18,907 nt of DNA from Strigomonas culicis (taxonomy: Eukaryota > Euglenozoa > Kinetoplastea > Trypanosomatida > Trypanosomatidae): the NCBI GenBank assembly GCA_000482145.1, contig AUXH01000381.1, positions 1 through 18,907 on the forward strand. The letters are read 5' to 3'. Positions 15,962 to 18,907 of this stretch are shown piece by piece (within the stretch, counting starts at the first letter, position 1; each line of letters starts with the position of its first letter). Both the position numbers and the translations under genes were made by a program. The notes under the pieces were generated by a model, which was not told the origin of the DNA, searched no databases, and saw nothing but the letters and a program-made list of their open reading frames with translations.

Positions 15962-15992
<31 letters not shown>
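15879..15992 (-). promoter_or_regulatory. Trans-splicing signal and 5' UTR of TYW2, with (GA)n
   Basis: An almost perfect GA repeat at 15958-15992 is a CT tract on the transcribed strand. After a short TA-rich stretch, candidate acceptors are AG at 15919-15918 and 15905-15904. Either leader (39 or 25 bases) has no ATG before 15878. Confidence 0.6.
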
Positions 15993-15996
<4 letters not shown>

Positions 15997-16203
15997 TATG
16001 TCAAGTGAAAGACATCTGCATTATTTATCTCAGCTTCGCTTTTTTTTTCCCCCTTTCCTTTTCCTCCATCGTACGACTCTATGTGTACAAAGGCATCTTT
16101 GAAGTTGAAGTTGACGTGCGTATGTATAAGTACACTGAAGAAGGATAAACATATTGGGAAAGCAAATAGCAAAGGAAGAAACAGAAGATGATACACATCA
16201 ACT
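15993..16203 (-). other. 3' UTR spacer after PTEN
   Basis: AT-rich spacer between the TYW2 splice tract and the PTEN stop codon. No gene or notable structure is seen. Confidence 0.5.
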
Positions 16204-17202
16204 TCAGAACACAAACTCAACCCCTACGGTATCGTCTTCCAGCCGATTTAACTTGTCAAACTCACTACAAGGATATCGCCTCTCCATGAAGAGAGTGTTG
16301 ATGGAAAGGATGCCGGAGAGACCATTGTTGTCATAGAGCTCCACTCTCAAGTCGCCGCATAGATTGCGCAGGCGCGGCTCGCCTTCACATTTCAGGGTGA
16401 CCACCTCCACGTCGTCCTTGTTGACGCCTAGTCTATACGTGGTCACACACTGGATAGGCGAGTCGGCCCTTTCCAAGTCCCTCATGCGGATCTCCACGGT
16501 GCCGTCCTCTGCGGCGTTGATACTAATCCGGATGGCCTTCAGTCCGATCCGGCTGACAATGTCGTCCAGGATGATTTCTCTCATCGTGACGCGCGGCGCG
16601 TCGGTTGGAACGACGCCGCCGTAGTCCTGGACGAGCCGCGCGTAGTACACGACGGACCGCCGCTGGCTGGGTACGGTCAGCCCCTTCCCGTCGGACGTGC
16701 GGCTCTGCCCGTAGCGCCGCATCACCGCGTCCGGCGAGTGGCCGAGGGACGGCTCGCACTCCATGAGGAGGCAGCAGGCCATGACGCCCGTGCGGCCCTT
16801 CCCGGCCTTGCAGTGGATCACCACCACGTTCTCGGCGTGCTCGTCCAGGTAGGCCATCGCATCCCTCACGAAGTCTATCATCAGCTGCAGTGGCGCTGAG
16901 TGGTGGTCGAGAAAGGGAAAGACCCGCACGCGGCCGTGAAACTTGTCTTGGCTGTACTGGTAGGACTTTTCCTTGCAAAGGTTATACACCATGTAGTGCT
17001 CTCCGTACTTGTAGTCGAGGTAGCGCAGCACATCGTTGTACTTGTTGCGGTAGAGTGATTCAAAGCCGGAAGCGGGATAACCCATGCACACCATGCGTGG
17101 GTGGATTTCCGTCAAGTCCAAGTCCACCGATCCGTTGGGGACACTCTTGTCGACGGTTCGAAGCTTTTTCTGACTGACCAAGTGCCTAGCTTTGGACGCC
17201 AT
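16204..17202 (-). CDS. PTEN: PTEN phosphatidylinositol-3,4,5-trisphosphate 3-phosphatase
   Basis: A 332-residue PTEN that removes the 3-phosphate of PIP3 and opposes PI3K signalling at membranes. The N-terminus has the basic PIP2-binding segment (SQKKLRTVDK, 10-19) followed by DLDLTEIHPRMVCMGYPA. The catalytic P-loop HCKAGKGRTG (130-139, Cys131, Arg137) is identical to the PTEN signature; both P-loop lysines that select PIP3 are present. Asp99 in FPFLDHHSAP is the acid loop and TVPSQRR (176-182) the TI loop. Cys76 in YNLC corresponds to the cysteine that forms the regulatory disulfide with the catalytic Cys. A C2 domain fills about 200-330. The protein stops right after C2: the disordered phosphorylated tail and PDZ ligand of animal PTEN are absent. 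The frame extends to a GTG at 17253, but ATG 17202 is the first ATG in the mRNA. Confidence 0.95.
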   Translation of the reverse strand: MASKARHLVSQKKLRTVDKSVPNGSVDLDLTEIHPRMVCMGYPASGFESLYRNKYNDVLRYLDYKYGEHYMVYNLCKEKSYQYSQDKFHGRVRVFPFLDHHSAPLQLMIDFVRDAMAYLDEHAENVVVIHCKAGKGRTGVMACCLLMECEPSLGHSPDAVMRRYGQSRTSDGKGLTVPSQRRSVVYYARLVQDYGGVVPTDAPRVTMREIILDDIVSRIGLKAIRISINAAEDGTVEIRMRDLERADSPIQCVTTYRLGVNKDDVEVVTLKCEGEPRLRNLCGDLRVELYDNNGLSGILSINTLFMERRYPCSEFDKLNRLEDDTVGVEFVF

Positions 17203-17266
17203 CGGTTGCTCCACCTGACGGATGCGTGCGTAGCAAGTGGGTATCAATGACACTCGTACTAAATGA

Positions 17267-17307
<41 letters not shown>
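17203..17307 (-). promoter_or_regulatory. Trans-splicing signal and 5' UTR of PTEN, with (GA)19
   Basis: A perfect GA repeat at about 17270-17307 is (CT)n on the transcribed strand. The first AG after it is at 17260-17259. The leader of about 56 bases has no ATG before 17202. Confidence 0.65.
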
Positions 17308-17311
<4 letters not shown>

Positions 17312-17682
17312 CGTGTGTGTTCTAGAGACTCGACTGTCTAGTGAAAAAAAATGGATAGACACGTGTCACAGATTGTATGCACACACACACACACACACAC
17401 AAACACACAAGAATCGTTTGATTAGCACAACGCCAAAATGGATGAGCGTTACGTAGGCTAGATAAAAGGATACTAGTGTTTTTCTTTTTGCTCTTGCACT
17501 CATTCTCAAATACAGACAAATCAGAGTGGAAGTATCCCTAATTCATAGTGTTACCATATCACTTGCATTACCTTTTTCTTTTGTAGAGTAACACTTTTGT
17601 TTGTTTAATTATATATATATATATTTTTTCGTTGTTCTTGTTTTGATTGGCTAGAAAAGAGTCCACCGTCTCCGCATCTCTC
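17308..17682 (-). other. 3' UTR spacer after the aminotransferase, with CA and TA repeats
   Basis: AT-rich spacer with no gene. It carries a (CA)n microsatellite at about 17381-17408 ((TG)n in the transcript) and a (TA)n run at about 17611-17624. Transcribed (TG)n and (TA)n in 3' UTRs can bind regulatory proteins or simply be slippage products. Confidence 0.55.
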
Positions 17683-18825
17683 TTATAGCTTGCTGTTACC
17701 TGGCTGAAGACGGTCAATGCCCATGGCGGCGAGCGCGTCCTTGCAGCAGCTCATCAGCTGTTTGGTCTCGTCCAGCGTCGTGTGTCCCATCAGCCCGATG
17801 CGGAAGGTCTCCGCGTGGGAGGCCTTACCCGGGTAAATAACGAAACCGTTGGAGTTCAGAAACTGGTAGAATTTTTTGAAGTTCCAGCGAGGGTCGGTTG
17901 GCATGTTGAAGCATACGACGATGTGAGCAAAGCTGGGGCGGTTCTCGTTCAAGAAGAGCGTGAACCCCATCTTCTTTCCGGCGTCGCACACAATCTTCGA
18001 CTTGGCCGCGTAGAGGGTGCGGCGGTTCCTCAGACCACCATCCGCAATGTACTCCTTGATGGCCTGCTGGAGCGCCATGACGCACTGGACCGGCGGCGTG
18101 ATGCGGAACTGGCCGCTCTTCTCGAAGGAAGCCAGCTGCCGCGAGAGATCGAGCGTGTTGCTGCGCGCGTTGCCCTTCGCCTTCGCGATGAGGCTGCGCC
18201 TCCCGACAACGATGGCCACGCCCGGGACGCTGTGGAGGCACTTGTTCGCCGAGGTGACAAAAATGTCGCACGAGTTAATCACGTCAAACAGGATGCCGCC
18301 AAAGCTACTCATGCAGTCCGCGATGATGACCGCGTTGGGCACGTGCTTACGCACAATCGCGGCGATCTTCTCAGCGGGGTACACCATGCCAGTGCTTGTT
18401 TCGTGGTGCACGTAGCCGACTGTCGTGACGTCGGGGTGCTGCTTGACAAACTTCTCAAACGCATCCATGTCAATATCCTTCCCCTCGCCCGCCACGAAGG
18501 TCACCATGGGGAACTTGTACTGCTCTACGATTTCGCCTTGACGCTCCGAGTACTTACCGCTGTTGATCAGCAAGTACTTGCCCCCCTGCTGTGGGAACAG
18601 TGTTTGGATGCAGGCCTCGATCGCCATGGTCCCCGCACCGGGCTGAAGAATGCAGGACCATTCATTGGGATCCACGCGGCAGAGCTTCACCATCTTCTCC
18701 CGGACGTATTTCACAGCATCCATAAACTTCTGGTCACGGGACCCATAGTCCGTCATTTGCGCGGCCTTCACCGTCTCGGACGTGTGCAGCGGACCGGCAG
18801 TAAACAGGATTTGGCGGCTTGCCAT
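17683..18825 (-). CDS. 2-aminoethylphosphonate:pyruvate aminotransferase-like enzyme with PTS1
   Basis: A 380-residue class V (fold type I) PLP aminotransferase. It most resembles PhnW, which interconverts 2-aminoethylphosphonate plus pyruvate with phosphonoacetaldehyde plus alanine. Landmarks: LFTAGPLHTSETVK (7-20), QPGAGTMAIEA (61-71, phosphate binding), HHETSTGM (140-147), ADCMSSFGGI (169-178, Asp170 to the PLP ring), SANKC (192-196, PLP Lys195), then FVIYPGK (328-334) and FRIGLMG (341-347, substrate-carboxylate Arg342). MSSFGGI, the SANKCxxxVPG segment and FVIYPGK are particularly PhnW-like. Alanine:glyoxylate aminotransferase is the main alternative, from the same superfamily. The last three residues are SKL, the canonical PTS1, so import into glycosomes is expected. 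In trypanosomatids that make aminoethylphosphonate the reaction would run toward synthesis. ATG 18825 is the first after the predicted acceptor. Confidence 0.82.
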   Translation of the reverse strand: MASRQILFTAGPLHTSETVKAAQMTDYGSRDQKFMDAVKYVREKMVKLCRVDPNEWSCILQPGAGTMAIEACIQTLFPQQGGKYLLINSGKYSERQGEIVEQYKFPMVTFVAGEGKDIDMDAFEKFVKQHPDVTTVGYVHHETSTGMVYPAEKIAAIVRKHVPNAVIIADCMSSFGGILFDVINSCDIFVTSANKCLHSVPGVAIVVGRRSLIAKAKGNARSNTLDLSRQLASFEKSGQFRITPPVQCVMALQQAIKEYIADGGLRNRRTLYAAKSKIVCDAGKKMGFTLFLNENRPSFAHIVVCFNMPTDPRWNFKKFYQFLNSNGFVIYPGKASHAETFRIGLMGHTTLDETKQLMSCCKDALAAMGIDRLQPGNSKL

Positions 18826-18860
18826 TGTTCGTCTTTTTCTCTTCTTATACTGAAACAGAA

Positions 18861-18902
<42 letters not shown>
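18826..18902 (-). promoter_or_regulatory. Trans-splicing signal and 5' UTR of the aminotransferase, with (GA)n
   Basis: A GA repeat at 18864-18902 gives a (CT)n tract on the transcribed strand, followed by TTTCAG with AG at 18851-18850. The leader of about 24 bases is purine-rich and has no ATG before 18825. The repeat runs almost to the right edge of the window. Confidence 0.65.
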
Positions 18903-18905
<3 letters not shown>

Positions 18906-18907
18906 GG

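Noticed and set aside
17268..17307. GA repeat as a centromere, telomere or origin element
   Set aside because: It is short, simple, and positioned like the splice tracts of the other genes.
1..18907. Strand-switch region, mobile element, CRISPR array or laterally transferred cassette
   Set aside because: All genes share one strand and similar GC-rich codon use. I saw no transposase, reverse transcriptase, spaced direct repeats or tRNA-like sequence in the spacers.

Overview
The window looks like nuclear DNA of a trypanosomatid (Kinetoplastea). Ten intact, intron-free protein genes lie head to tail on the minus strand. GC-rich coding blocks alternate with AT-rich spacers of about 300-600 bases. 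Just upstream of every start codon is a polypyrimidine tract (coding strand), often a perfect (CT)n microsatellite, then an AG and a short leader with no other ATG. That is the layout of a polycistronic unit processed by spliced-leader trans-splicing. The standard genetic code fits throughout. The genus cannot be fixed from the sequence alone.

In transcription order (right to left): a 2-aminoethylphosphonate:pyruvate aminotransferase-like enzyme ending in SKL, a glycosomal PTS1 signal (17683-18825); a PTEN phosphoinositide phosphatase (16204-17202); a TYW2-type wybutosine-synthesis enzyme with an N-terminal hydrophobic segment (14676-15878); an 840-residue helical protein I do not recognise (11814-14336); a Gpt2/Sct1-type glycerol-3-phosphate acyltransferase (9424-11475); the primase large subunit PRIM2 (7273-8925); the mitochondrial copper chaperone COX11 (6150-6893); a coiled-coil protein with an EB1-like calponin-homology N-terminus (3511-5523); an LRR plus coiled-coil protein (1178-3187); and an NAA50-like N-terminal acetyltransferase (320-880).

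The genes do not form one pathway, as is usual for trypanosomatid arrays. Two loose links exist: the adjacent LRR/coiled-coil and CH/coiled-coil proteins both look cytoskeletal, and PTEN and the acyltransferase both act on lipids. I see no tRNA, rRNA, transposon or CRISPR. Spacers hold UTRs, splice signals and simple repeats, plus one perfect stem-loop. Both window ends fall inside (GA)n, so the window may be a contig that stopped at microsatellites.

The points most worth following are the SKL-tagged phosphonate enzyme, the membrane-anchor-like N-terminus on TYW2, the zinc-finger-like extension on the acyltransferase, the unrecognised 840-residue protein, and the use of (CT)n repeats as splice tracts.
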